Below are positions 7,600-16,101 of a stretch of DNA of 32,118 nucleotides, one piece after another. Made by a program: the position numbers and the translations under genes. Numbering within the stretch: the stretch's first letter is position 1; each line of letters begins with the position of its first letter. The notes beneath the pieces were generated by a model that made no database searches, was not told the origin of the DNA, and saw only the letters and a program-made list of their open reading frames with translations. Origin of the DNA: Spirochaetales bacterium (GTDB lineage: Bacteria > Spirochaetota > Spirochaetia > SZUA-6 > JAFGRV01); assembly GCA_016937215.1 (NCBI GenBank), contig JAFGWI010000017.1, positions 1 through 32,118 on the forward strand, written 5' to 3'.

Positions 7600-7630
7600 A
7601 GAGCGGATAATAACCGCTCTATTTTTTTTG
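7600..7630 (+). terminator. Rho-independent terminator after the precursor gene
   Basis: AGAGCGG at 7600-7606 and CCGCTCT at 7614-7620 form a 7-bp stem with a 7-nt loop, followed by a run of T from 7622. The right arm overlaps the stop codon of the convergent radical SAM gene (7619-7621), so the two transcription units meet here with no spare sequence. Confidence 0.75.
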
Positions 7631-8641
7631 CTTCCTGATTTTCATGATTTCAGCCAAATGGCAGCATGACACGGGAACTCCATTCACATCACCTGTTTCC
7701 AGAAAAGCAGTAGCCGGACAGCGCTGACAATAGGACTTGAGCGCGCAATCAAAACAGGGTTTTACATCTTGAGGTTTTTGATTTCGAAAATCGTCAATGA
7801 ATTTATCCTGAGAGGAATGCCAGATTTCCTTAATGGATTTTTCCCGGATATTGCCCATTTTATAACGGAAAAGCAAACAAGGGAAAACATCTCCATAAGG
7901 AGATATAGCCGCCGCCACATCCCCGGCAGTACAGGCCATAATGGCTCCTGTGGAAAAATCCTCATTGGGAAGCGCGCCGCCTGTCAGGTTCATTAAGGGA
8001 AGGCCGAGTATCTCGTCCTTTGAGAGCATTAAACGCTGGGGTGAATTATCCCCATTTATTCGGGGAAGAATGAAAAGCTGGGCAACAAATACCGCGCCAA
8101 ATGATTCGGCAAGCTTCTTTATTTCTTCCAACTGCCTGTAATTATTCTTCATGATAACACATTTTACCACCACTTTGATTTTGGTTTTCTGAAGCAGTTT
8201 AAGTGCGTTAAGAGTTCGATCGAAGGCACCTGGCAATTGCATAATTTCATCATGGGTTTTGGCATCACTGCCATGCAGAGAAATATCAATCGACTCTATT
8301 TTATTTTCTTCCAGAAATTTTACTTTAGTTTCATCAAGTAAAATTCCGGTGGTTAACAATCCTGTATTGAAATGAAGTTCCCGCGCTTTGAGCAAAATCT
8401 GATCAAAATCGTTGCGTAAAAAAGGCTCCCCTCCGGTAAAAGACAAATTAATGGTGCCTTCATCTTTCAACTGCTCCAGCAAATCAAAAACTTCTTCTGT
8501 GCTGAGTTCTTTCTTTTTTTCTTTGTCTAAATAACAGTGCAGGCAGTCACAGGGACATTTGTATGTAAGCTCTATCATGACTGTCAGGATGATATGATTT
8601 TCCAGACTCTTTTTTTGTATTTTTTCAATAAGATTGCCCAT
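7619..8641 (-). CDS. Radical SAM/SPASM peptide maturase
   Basis: This 340-residue enzyme has the SAM-cleaving cluster motif CX3CX2C (C29, C33, C36 in KCPCDCLHCY), FTGGEPFLR at 68-76, and a cysteine-rich C-terminal SPASM domain. The visible SPASM cysteines are in ACTAG, FPCLL, KPCFDC, SYCQRC and SCCH, enough for two auxiliary 4Fe-4S clusters. SPASM proteins of this size modify ribosomal peptides, making thioether or carbon-carbon crosslinks, or act like PqqE, AlbA or anSME. Just upstream are the PqqD-like and kinase-like genes, and the 58-residue candidate substrate converges on it. The extra cysteine in CPCDCLHC makes the motif look dense but the canonical spacing is intact. The exact bond it makes cannot be predicted from sequence alone. 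Confidence 0.92.
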   Translation of the reverse strand: MGNLIEKIQKKSLENHIILTVMIELTYKCPCDCLHCYLDKEKKKELSTEEVFDLLEQLKDEGTINLSFTGGEPFLRNDFDQILLKARELHFNTGLLTTGILLDETKVKFLEENKIESIDISLHGSDAKTHDEIMQLPGAFDRTLNALKLLQKTKIKVVVKCVIMKNNYRQLEEIKKLAESFGAVFVAQLFILPRINGDNSPQRLMLSKDEILGLPLMNLTGGALPNEDFSTGAIMACTAGDVAAAISPYGDVFPCLLFRYKMGNIREKSIKEIWHSSQDKFIDDFRNQKPQDVKPCFDCALKSYCQRCPATAFLETGDVNGVPVSCCHLAEIMKIRKQKK

Positions 8642-8649
8642 GGATGCGC

Positions 8650-8922
8650 CTAAATTTCTTCAACAATATCTTTATCCTGAAGTTCCTGGATAAAGGATAA
8701 CAAATCAGCCTTCGCGATTTCATAATCAACAGCATAATCATTACAAAGCACGGTCAAAATATCATCCAGGCTATTCTTGCCGTCGATCAACCTGAAGATA
8801 AAGGTACCCATTTCATCAAGATTATGAATATGATCTGTTGTCTCCGATAGAAGTACTGTTTCCCTGGCAATTTCCCGAACGCAAAAATCATCTTTTACTA
8901 TAAAAACAGAATTAATATCCAT
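8650..8922 (-). CDS. PqqD-like peptide-recognition protein (RRE)
   Basis: This 90-residue protein fits the PqqD family: short beta strands at the start (VFIVKDDFCVREIARETVLLS), then LDEMGTFIFRLIDG, the helix-turn that in PqqD proteins reads LNxTAxxIWxLLDG, followed by SLDDILTVLCNDYAVD and a C-terminal helix ending LQDKDIVEE. PqqD proteins are winged-helix domains that bind the leader of a RiPP precursor and present it to the radical SAM enzyme. Here it lies 8 bp upstream of the SPASM gene and 17 bp downstream of the kinase-like gene, so it is almost surely cotranscribed with both. Confidence 0.88.
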   Translation of the reverse strand: MDINSVFIVKDDFCVREIARETVLLSETTDHIHNLDEMGTFIFRLIDGKNSLDDILTVLCNDYAVDYEIAKADLLSFIQELQDKDIVEEI

Positions 8923-8939
8923 TTGCCCACCTTTTCTAA

Positions 8940-9788
8940 CTATAGTTTATCTATCTGTTCCCAAAATCCGCTGTTTTTCTGAAAATAAAGATTAAACACC
9001 CGGGTTTTCTGTATAATTTTAAAACTCAAGTCCAACATGGAATGGTGCACCGCTGGTTCCAGCAACTCTCCTACCCCGAGAGGAGGAACAATTTCACACA
9101 TGATTGTGGTGCTTGCTTTGCCAAGGCTTACTGGTTCAATTCTGTGTTCCGGGGCTTTGTTTAGCAGAAAAAGGGCTTTCAAAGGAGCTTCGCCTTTATT
9201 CTTATCCCTGTAAAAACCATTAAAGGGGGTGCCTCGTAAAATAATATGATCATCCTGAAATTCCAGTAAGCAAATTTCATCGTTGACAATGGTGTATTCA
9301 CGGCTTAATTCAGCGGCCGTGGATTTTCCTGCTTCGGAGGGTCCCAAAAACAAATAACCCTTTTGATTTTTAATGACCCCCGAAGAATGGACAAGGCAGG
9401 CATCGTATTTCTTGAGCCGGGCCAGATCATAAAAAAACTGATAAAACAATTGTTCATAGACTCGGGTATTGGGTGCATGGCTGATATATTTCTCAACCTG
9501 CATTCGGCCACGCCGATTCGCCCAATCCATTTCCAGAATAATGGCTTTATCACCAAAAATAATACGATTTTCCTCAAGGGATTTGTCCCTGAATAGGGAT
9601 GATGGAATTGTAAAATCGACATCATGAAAAACGATATCAACAAAAAATGTGAAATCAGCTTCTGTGATGGAACCATCATCCTGAAAATACCAGCGAAATG
9701 AGTCTGCGTATTCTCTATCTGAAAACTCCAATGCAATGGATAATTTCCCTATTTGAAGATAACTTGTATAAACCTTGGTTTCAGCCAT
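8940..9788 (-). CDS. HPr-kinase-like P-loop protein of RiPP cluster (ScmC-like)
   Basis: This 282-residue protein has a C-terminal HPr kinase/phosphorylase-like domain. LVHSSGV (132-138) precedes a Walker A motif FLGPSEAGKST (147-157), followed by VNDEICLL (168-175), the acidic strand that matches the catalytic region of HPr kinase. The N-terminal ~130 residues have no recognisable domain. Stand-alone HPrK-like proteins accompany PqqD and radical SAM genes in cassettes such as SynChlorMet (ScmC), and some lasso-peptide clusters use one to phosphorylate the precursor, so serine phosphorylation of the Gly/Ser-rich precursor is possible. It is the first gene of a three-gene minus-strand operon; ATG 9788 has a GAGGAG site about 10 nt upstream. 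Confidence 0.82.
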   Translation of the reverse strand: MAETKVYTSYLQIGKLSIALEFSDREYADSFRWYFQDDGSITEADFTFFVDIVFHDVDFTIPSSLFRDKSLEENRIIFGDKAIILEMDWANRRGRMQVEKYISHAPNTRVYEQLFYQFFYDLARLKKYDACLVHSSGVIKNQKGYLFLGPSEAGKSTAAELSREYTIVNDEICLLEFQDDHIILRGTPFNGFYRDKNKGEAPLKALFLLNKAPEHRIEPVSLGKASTTIMCEIVPPLGVGELLEPAVHHSMLDLSFKIIQKTRVFNLYFQKNSGFWEQIDKL

Positions 9789-9811
9789 GGGCCATTGCTC
9801 CTCATTAACGA

Positions 9812-9829
9812 ACTATTTTTGCAAATAGT
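9812..9829. promoter_or_regulatory. Palindrome upstream of the maturase operon
   Basis: ACTATTT at 9812-9818 and AAATAGT at 9823-9829 form a perfect 7-bp inverted repeat around TTGC, about 24 bp before the kinase-like start codon. It could be an operator or leader hairpin. The rest of 9789-10029 is AT-rich with no gene. Confidence 0.35.
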
Positions 9830-10029
9830 AAAAAGACCGGGCAATCTGCTTTTTTCTCATCACTTTCGAAAAAAACAAATAGAAAGGTGTACTACTAATA
9901 ATTGTAAGTTAATTTGAGACGACTTTCAAGAAAACCTGAAGTGTCAGAAATAAAAATAAACCAAACAATTTATTGCGTTTTTTCACAAAACTAATGTTCT
10001 TTATTATAATTAACATCAATAATCTTATT

Positions 10030-10057
10030 TTGCAATCACCCGAATTCATGATATAAT
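10030..10057 (+). promoter_or_regulatory. Promoter of the GH5-dockerin gene
   Basis: TTGCAA at 10030-10035 and TATAAT at 10052-10057 are separated by 16 bp. The predicted transcript would start near 10064, with a GGAG ribosome-binding site at 10076-10079 before ATG 10087. Confidence 0.6.
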
Positions 10058-10086
10058 GACAAAAATAAAATAAACGGAGCCAAATT

Positions 10087-11454
10087 ATGATGAAAAAGCT
10101 GATTTTATGTATAATATTATTTCTTATGACAGCAGGGCTATTTGCCATGAACACCCCCTGGCTGCACACCGAAGGCAACAAAATCAAGGACCCAGGCGGC
10201 AAGGATGTGATTCTAAGGGGGATTTCCTGGATTTCACTCTATGTAACAGCCTATCGCATTGGTCCGCGTGTTAATTATTTTCCCCATGAAGATGAAAGCG
10301 ATGAACAAAAGGCCAATCTCAAGGCCATGATCGATCTGATGACCAGTGAAGGCGAAGACGGCTGGAACGCGAGGATCATCCGTATGCCTGTTTACCCAAA
10401 GCAAATTGATGATGATCCCGGCTGGCTCACGCTTTCGACTCGCGAGCGCTACAATGAATTAATCACCACGGCTGTTGATTACGCAACAGAAAAAGGCATT
10501 TATGTGATTCTGGACTGGCATTATGTGGATGATTACGGCGACAAAGTCGATAAAACCCGGGAATTCTGGGATTGGGCCGTTCCTCAATTCAAAGATTATT
10601 CCAATGTGCTCTTTGAAATCTATAATGAACCCATCGACTTTGAATACATCCATGATCCGGCAGCCCGTAGCTACTCATGGTCCACCTGGAAAAATACATT
10701 GGCCCAACCTATTGTTGACAGAATCCGCGGTCACCATGGGGCCGCTAACCTGATTCTGGTAGGCGGACCAGCCTGGTGCCAACGCATGTATGGCGCCAAT
10801 GCCGACCCCATTTCAGCTGAAAATATAGTCTATGTGACACACATCTATCCCTATCACTGGGACCATCCCGGAGACGGCCTTGTTCACGGTGACATGACCA
10901 ATTATCTGGGCAACCTGGCAGAGAATTATCCTGTGTTTTTCTCGGAATGGGGTTTTCAGGATGGAGGCGCCATTCCCTGCGATGGGGAGGATGAAGATGA
11001 ATACGCGGCCGGCATGATGGATTTGCTGAATAAAGGCGGGCATTCCTGGACCATGTGGTGCTTTGACCCCTGGTGGGAACCCATTGCCTGGGGAAACTGG
11101 CAATATACCGATTTGCTCGGTTCATCCCTGCCAAATACCGGCGGCTATCACGGACAATTCATGAAGGATTTTCTATTCGAAAAACGGAACAGCGATTTAC
11201 CCGGTAACTCAGAACCAAGCGTAACTCCTGAGATAACACCAACACACGCGCCAGGAGTAAAGGGAGATGTTAATGGCGACAACAATGTCAACATCGTGGA
11301 CGCCCTTTTAATCGCGCAATTCTATGTAAAAATCATTCCCCAGGGCTTTGTTGAATCCCAGGCTGATGTTGACTGTTCCGGTAAAATCGATATTGTTGAC
11401 GCGCTACAGGTCGCTCGTTTTTATGTGAAGCTGATTGACACTCTGGATTGCTGA
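10087..11454 (+). CDS. Secreted GH5 glycoside hydrolase with C-terminal dockerin
   Basis: This 455-residue protein starts with a signal peptide (MMKKLILCIILFLMTAGLFA). The GH5 catalytic domain runs from about 23 to 375: RGISW at 44-48, IRMPVYP near 98-104, the general acid/base E181 in FEIYNEP, HIYPYHW at 252-258, and the nucleophile E287 in FFSEWGF. A Thr/Pro/Ser linker (380-393) leads to a dockerin type I module with two calcium-binding F-hand repeats, GDVNGDNNVNIVDALLIAQF and ADVDCSGKIDIVDALQVARF. GH5 enzymes of this form are mostly endo-beta-1,4-glucanases or mannanases acting outside the cell. The dockerin would bind a cohesin on a scaffold or surface protein; none is in the window. It is a single-gene unit, divergent from the RiPP maturase operon. 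Confidence 0.93.
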   Translation: MMKKLILCIILFLMTAGLFAMNTPWLHTEGNKIKDPGGKDVILRGISWISLYVTAYRIGPRVNYFPHEDESDEQKANLKAMIDLMTSEGEDGWNARIIRMPVYPKQIDDDPGWLTLSTRERYNELITTAVDYATEKGIYVILDWHYVDDYGDKVDKTREFWDWAVPQFKDYSNVLFEIYNEPIDFEYIHDPAARSYSWSTWKNTLAQPIVDRIRGHHGAANLILVGGPAWCQRMYGANADPISAENIVYVTHIYPYHWDHPGDGLVHGDMTNYLGNLAENYPVFFSEWGFQDGGAIPCDGEDEDEYAAGMMDLLNKGGHSWTMWCFDPWWEPIAWGNWQYTDLLGSSLPNTGGYHGQFMKDFLFEKRNSDLPGNSEPSVTPEITPTHAPGVKGDVNGDNNVNIVDALLIAQFYVKIIPQGFVESQADVDCSGKIDIVDALQVARFYVKLIDTLDC

Positions 11455-11482
11455 TTATCCCTTCTTGAATAACAAGACAAAA

Positions 11483-11514
11483 CATCAGGGCAGCCCCAGT
11501 GAAATGCCCTGATG
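11483..11514 (+). terminator. Hairpin after the GH5 gene, possible terminator
   Basis: CATCAGGGCA at 11483-11492 is exactly complementary to TGCCCTGATG at 11505-11514, with a 12-nt loop. No T-run follows, so it may act as a 3' stabilising hairpin rather than as an intrinsic terminator. The remaining sequence to 11717 has no gene. Confidence 0.45.
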
Positions 11515-11717
11515 AGTTTGAATTGAGCTATAATGCTTTTTATTCTCTGGCTTTGCCGGGGAGCGCTGAAAATCGTGATCTTGAGTTTTTACAGGCACAA
11601 AAAAAATGCTTGCGCCCCAGGTAATGCCCAGTTTAATTCACATGAATTTTTCATTTCAAAGACAAACCGCTCAAGGGCCGCATCAGCGATTGTTCAAAGA
11701 ATAAGCCAAAGGGAATA

Positions 11718-14177
11718 TCAAGCCATGGATAAGGATATTTCACTGATTTTTTTCAAAAGCAGGTATTTTGTAACCGGTTTGGTAAGAACATGGTCAAAAC
11801 CGCTCTCCAGAAAAACACGCACATCCTCTTCCATACCAAAACCGCTCAAAGCAATAGCCGGAGAACTTATTTTCAAGTTGTTTCTTATTTCTTGAATACA
11901 CTCAAGGCCGCTTTTTCCCGGCATCTGAATGTCCAGCAAAAACACATCAAAGGAATTATTTTTCAGCGCGGCCATCACTTCATTTCCGTTCTTCACTGAC
12001 ATGACATCATAACCAGCATCGCTCAATAATTTCGAAACATAAATTTGATTCACCAAATCATCTTCAGCAAAGAGGATTCTAAGGCGACCTTTATTTTTTT
12101 CAGCTAAAGGACTCTCAACATGCACATGGTCCTCCGTTTCAAGTTGTGACTGGTTTTCAAAAGACAACAGAACAGTAAAGGTTGAGCCTTTGTTTACTTC
12201 ACTTTGCACCTCGATGCTGCCCTCAAGCATATCGACTAATGACTTGACAATATTCAACCCCAACCCGGTTCCGGCAAAGCGCTTGGTATAGGTGCTTTCA
12301 AGCTGACTGAAACGCTCGAAAATCTGTTCCAGCTGGGTCTTGTCAATGCCAATTCCCGTATCCTTGACCAGAAATTTCACCATGAGATGATCAGCCTCCT
12401 GACCCGCGAAATAGGCTCCGAGAAAAACCTCCCCTTTATCACAGAACTTCGCGGCATTGCTGAGCAAATTTCCGATGATTTGCTTGATAGTGATTTCATC
12501 CTGAACCAGAATTTCAGGTAAGCCAGGGTCAATATAGGTGAAAAAGTCCAGTTTTTTCTTCGTCAATTCATGGTTAATATCCTGTTGTAAAAGAGTAAAA
12601 AGATTGGTGAGATTAATTTGGTCTTTTTTGAATTTTCTTTTGCCCGACTCAATTTTCGCAATATCAAGAACATCATTTACAATATGTTGAAGCATTTTTG
12701 CCGACTTTTCGAGCATCTCAAGATATTCTCTTTGTTCCAAGTTTGAAGCCGTTGGCTTAAGCAAATCAACCATTCCGATAATTCCGTGAAGGGGGTTACG
12801 AATTTCATGGCTGATGTTGGCCAGAAAATCGGTTTTAATATTGGCTGCCTTCTCAGCCTCGGAACGGGCTTCCTGCAATTGGGCGATATATTTTTTTCTG
12901 TCAGTAATATCATTAATTATTGTCGCGAATTGCCCATGCTGGGGCGAATAGGCCAGAACCTCGTAGTGGCGGTTTAAAGAAATGGCAAAATTTTCAAAAA
13001 AGGCCGGTTCGCCGCTAATGGCCACCTTTCCATAGGTCCGTATCCAGGATTTTTCCGTTTCAGGCACGACCTCCAAAAGAGTCTTACCAATGATTTCGCT
13101 TTTAACAAGGCCTGTCATTTTTTCAAAGGCATTATTCACTTCAAGAAAACGGTAATCCACCGCTTGCCCGGTGTCATCAAGAATGATTTCATGAAGGGCA
13201 AAGCCGGAACTTAATGTGGAAAAAAGCAAGCGGTACTGGCGCTCGCTTTCCATAAAAGCTTCAGTGCGCTTATAAACCTCAGATTCAAGCTCCTTGGTAT
13301 AATTTTTTAAACGCAGTGACATTTTGCTAAAGGCATTGGAAAAATCACTCATTTCCCTGCCAACCTTGATGCTTACGATTGCCCCCAAATAGGATTGATC
13401 TTTGGCAATACGCAATGCTTCGGAAGAAAGGCTCTTTAAGGGCCGGTAAAAAACCTTGATGTAGGCATAGGCAAAAAGAAAAACCGCGAATATAAAACCG
13501 GCAAAAAGCAGAAAAGACATCATGGTAGTATAGGATTCCGCCTTTTTCAACATGCTCACCATTGGAATGCGTATGGAAACCACAGAAACATAATCACCAA
13601 CAACACGGTTAAAACTGCGTTGATTCCCGTAAATAGAAGTAAGCCCCTTGGGCGCTTTTTCAGGCAGGGAATGACATTCCATGCATTGGGTTTCTAACCT
13701 CTCACCTGCCTGAAGACGAAAATAATAGGGAACATTATTTATTTTGTAAATACCATGTTCGGGAGCAAGGCTTTTTTCCTGATTCAGTTTCAAAAGATAG
13801 GACCTTTCACGTTCATCAGCCTCGTTATTTATTGATCTGGCATCAATGGCCGCGTCCTTGAAATAATAATTAAACTGATTATCCTCCCGCATATATTGGT
13901 TCATCACAGTGATGGCGTGGGTGGAGGACATCCAAATAGGATCATAATCGCTTTCCGGCAGCCTGGACAAGAGGTTTGGCTTCAATTGCTCGGTAAAATA
14001 TCGATGAACAGCCAGATTCTTATTCAGGATGATTTCAGCTTTTTCCGATGCCTCATCTTCAGCATACTGCCATAGGAGATTCCTTAAATTCACCAAAACC
14101 AGGGCAGACAAAAGAATGTAAACCGCGACAAATAGAATGAGAAAGAAAATCCCCAGAGGATATTTTGACAAGTCCAT
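11718..14177 (-). CDS. Hybrid histidine kinase with external c-type haem sensor domain (Tll0287-like)
   Basis: This is a membrane hybrid kinase of 819 residues. In order: TM1 (about 8-30); an external domain (about 31-215) with CMECH at 165-169, a CXXCH covalent haem site of the DUF3365/Tll0287-like sensor type; TM2 (220-243); a HAMP-like linker (243-295); a coiled coil and PAS domain (about 305-425); HisKA with H457 in NISHEIRNPLHG; HATPase with NAAKF, DTGIGI and GTGLGLNIVK; and a C-terminal receiver with phospho-acceptor D749 and K800. It should sense redox state, a gas or a small ligand through the haem and relay phosphate internally, but no output regulator or phosphotransfer protein is adjacent. 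It is convergent with the GH5 gene and divergent from trmH. Confidence 0.93.
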   Translation of the reverse strand: MDLSKYPLGIFFLILFVAVYILLSALVLVNLRNLLWQYAEDEASEKAEIILNKNLAVHRYFTEQLKPNLLSRLPESDYDPIWMSSTHAITVMNQYMREDNQFNYYFKDAAIDARSINNEADERERSYLLKLNQEKSLAPEHGIYKINNVPYYFRLQAGERLETQCMECHSLPEKAPKGLTSIYGNQRSFNRVVGDYVSVVSIRIPMVSMLKKAESYTTMMSFLLFAGFIFAVFLFAYAYIKVFYRPLKSLSSEALRIAKDQSYLGAIVSIKVGREMSDFSNAFSKMSLRLKNYTKELESEVYKRTEAFMESERQYRLLFSTLSSGFALHEIILDDTGQAVDYRFLEVNNAFEKMTGLVKSEIIGKTLLEVVPETEKSWIRTYGKVAISGEPAFFENFAISLNRHYEVLAYSPQHGQFATIINDITDRKKYIAQLQEARSEAEKAANIKTDFLANISHEIRNPLHGIIGMVDLLKPTASNLEQREYLEMLEKSAKMLQHIVNDVLDIAKIESGKRKFKKDQINLTNLFTLLQQDINHELTKKKLDFFTYIDPGLPEILVQDEITIKQIIGNLLSNAAKFCDKGEVFLGAYFAGQEADHLMVKFLVKDTGIGIDKTQLEQIFERFSQLESTYTKRFAGTGLGLNIVKSLVDMLEGSIEVQSEVNKGSTFTVLLSFENQSQLETEDHVHVESPLAEKNKGRLRILFAEDDLVNQIYVSKLLSDAGYDVMSVKNGNEVMAALKNNSFDVFLLDIQMPGKSGLECIQEIRNNLKISSPAIALSGFGMEEDVRVFLESGFDHVLTKPVTKYLLLKKISEISLSMA

Positions 14178-14326
14178 AACTTGTATAAAAGTATTTACAT
14201 TCTGCGAAAAAAATCAAGGCTTTAACGCTGACCATGGCACTTAAAAGGAAAAGACCTTTACAAAACCCCCTTTTAATGCGTATAACCTTTCCATACAAAG
14301 GGTCATGTTTTTGATAAGGAGCAGAT

Positions 14327-15007
14327 ATGGATTACAAGCTATTATATGAAAAAACAAAACACAGCATTTCCACCGAGCGACTTGCGAAAATCCATGATGT
14401 TTCTCGAAAACGGACGCGTCACATCTCGGTTATTCTTGAAGATATTCACTATACCCAGAATATAAGCGCCGTGATTCGAAGTTGCGACTGCTTTGGCGTT
14501 CAGGATCTCACCATTATGGGGCAATCTTCCCAGAGGGTAAATAAACATGTGTCTCTTGGCGCCAGTCAATGGGTAGATTTACACCGCCGGGCCTTTGAAA
14601 AAAAGGAAAATGTGCTAAAGGATTTCCAAAAGCGGGGTTACCTGATTTATGCTGCTTGTCTGGATGACAAAGCCCAGGACCTGAACCAGATACAGCCAGG
14701 CAACGAAAAAATCGCCCTGGTCATGGGAAACGAAGCAGAAGGCATCAGCCCTGTTACCCGGGACCTGGCTGACCACTTTATCAAAATACCCATGTACGGC
14801 TTCAGCAATTCCTTTAATATTTCCGTTTCCGCGGCCATTATTCTCAATCACTTAGTGACGAAATTACGGGAGTCCGAAATCAGCTGGCAACTCAGCGACG
14901 ATGAACTTGTGGAACTCCGCTACCGCTGGATCAAATCGACCCTGCGCCAGGGCGACCGTATCGAACGCATTCTTGAGCGGGAATTGGCCCATCCCAATGA
15001 TCAGTAA
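14327..15007 (+). CDS. trmH: tRNA (guanosine-18 2'-O)-methyltransferase, TrmH/SpoU family
   Basis: This 226-residue protein is close to E. coli TrmH in length and carries the three SPOUT motifs: NISAVIRSCDCFG (45-57), LVMGNEAEGIS (131-141) and IPMYGFSNSFNISVSAAIIL (154-173). These form the trefoil knot that binds S-adenosylmethionine. The short C-terminal helix (YRWIKSTLRQGDRIERILER) is typical of TrmH rather than of rRNA-specific RlmB, which has an extra N-terminal domain. The expected product is Gm18 in tRNA. A good ribosome-binding site (AAGGAG) precedes ATG 14327. The nth gene starts 34 bp downstream, so the two are probably cotranscribed. Confidence 0.9.
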   Translation: MDYKLLYEKTKHSISTERLAKIHDVSRKRTRHISVILEDIHYTQNISAVIRSCDCFGVQDLTIMGQSSQRVNKHVSLGASQWVDLHRRAFEKKENVLKDFQKRGYLIYAACLDDKAQDLNQIQPGNEKIALVMGNEAEGISPVTRDLADHFIKIPMYGFSNSFNISVSAAIILNHLVTKLRESEISWQLSDDELVELRYRWIKSTLRQGDRIERILERELAHPNDQ

Positions 15008-15041
15008 ATCCATCCCGGGCTATGAAGAAGGAGGGAGAAGG

Positions 15042-15707
15042 ATGACACCTTTAAAACAGCAACAGAACCTGCGCGCCGGAAAAATAATCCGAAAATTGAA
15101 AACACACTATCCTGATCCCAAACCCCTGCTCCACTTTAAAAACGGTTTTGAATTGATTGTCGCGACTATACTTGCAGCCCAGTGCACTGACGAAAGGGTG
15201 AACCAGATAAGCCCTGAGCTTTTTGAAGCCTACCCCACTCCCGAAAAAATGGCCATGGCGCCTTTAGCTGAACTGGAAAGATTGATTCACTCTACCGGAT
15301 TTTTCCGCAACAAGGCCCGCAATCTGAAAAATCTGGCCATTCGGCTATGTGAAATTCCTGGCCAAGGGCTTCCTCAGGAGGCAGACGAACTGGCAAAGCT
15401 CCCAGGTGTGGGGCGAAAAACCGCTAATGTCATTACGGCTCATCTTTTTAACAAGCCTTCGGTTATTGTTGATACCCACTTTAAGCGGGTTACAAGGCGC
15501 CTTGGTTTTGTAACCGAGGAGGACCCCGGAAAAATCGAAAAAGAAGTCAAAGCCTTTCTGGACCAAGAACTCTGGACACCCTTTTCATCGCTTTTAAATT
15601 ATCACGGCCGTTATTATTGCAAAGCGAGAAAACCTCTGTGCTTGAGCTGCCCCTTAGAGGAGCTCTGTCCCTTTATCGATAAAAATAGTCAACCACCACC
15701 TGCATAG
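15042..15707 (+). CDS. nth: Endonuclease III (DNA glycosylase/AP lyase)
   Basis: This base-excision repair enzyme removes oxidised pyrimidines and nicks abasic sites. With start ATG 15042, preceded by a strong GGAGGGAGAAGG purine run, it has 221 residues. The helix-hairpin-helix LPGVGRKTANV (120-130) holds the catalytic K126, and VDTHFKRV has the catalytic D144. The C-terminal 4Fe-4S ligands are complete with canonical CX6CX2CX5C spacing (C193, C200, C203, C209). An upstream in-frame start at 14901 would lie inside trmH and add 47 residues unlike the family, so it is rejected. The rest of the intergenic stretch to 15879 has no gene. Confidence 0.95.
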   Translation: MTPLKQQQNLRAGKIIRKLKTHYPDPKPLLHFKNGFELIVATILAAQCTDERVNQISPELFEAYPTPEKMAMAPLAELERLIHSTGFFRNKARNLKNLAIRLCEIPGQGLPQEADELAKLPGVGRKTANVITAHLFNKPSVIVDTHFKRVTRRLGFVTEEDPGKIEKEVKAFLDQELWTPFSSLLNYHGRYYCKARKPLCLSCPLEELCPFIDKNSQPPPA

Positions 15708-15879
15708 CATATGGCTTTTTTTCAGTTAAAAATAGGGATTCACCATGATCTGATGCTAAAAATCCTAAGCCCTATTAGGGGGGAGGCCAGAGCCTGAGTC
15801 AAAGCCAACCGGGTTTCATATAAACAGGGGTTTTAACGGTGTCGGTTAATATGAAGCCGGCTTTCACGATTTTCATGCG

Positions 15880-16000
15880 TTAGGGATTGGAGGGGAGGAC
15901 AAGGCTTTTTTAAAAGCCGCAGGCCGAAGTTTTTGGCCGCGTTTTCAGCGGCCAAAAACTTTGAAGCCGGGAGGCGGAACCCCATAAAGCCCGGCCTGCC
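15880..16000 (+). repeat. Two-hairpin dispersed repeat, copy B
   Basis: This copy begins TTAGGGATTGGAG. Hairpin 2 is perfect: 11-bp arms TTTTTGGCCGC (930-940 of the 15 kb block, i.e. 15930-15940) and 15948-15958, loop 7 nt. Hairpin 1 (15897-15925) is partly decayed: only GGCTTTT/AAAAGCC and the outer GG/CC remain paired. The tail ends ATAAAGCCCGGCCTGCC, close to the tails of copies C and D. It lies between the convergent nth and the cyclic-nucleotide-domain gene. Confidence 0.8.
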
Positions 16001-16101
16001 AAAGCTGCTTGAGACAACAAATGGCTGACTTCCAAGGGCCAAAGCCTTATTCAAGCCTTTGGCAGGCAACGCCCAAATATCCCTTAAATGGCGGCATTCT
16101 G

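Noticed and set aside
11533-11895. 120-residue plus-strand frame after the GH5 gene
   Set aside because: It mostly overlaps the 3' end of the histidine kinase gene in antisense and has no supporting signals.
14901-15041. Upstream start for endonuclease III inside trmH
   Set aside because: The added residues are unlike the family, and the ATG at 15042 has a strong ribosome-binding site and gives the usual length.
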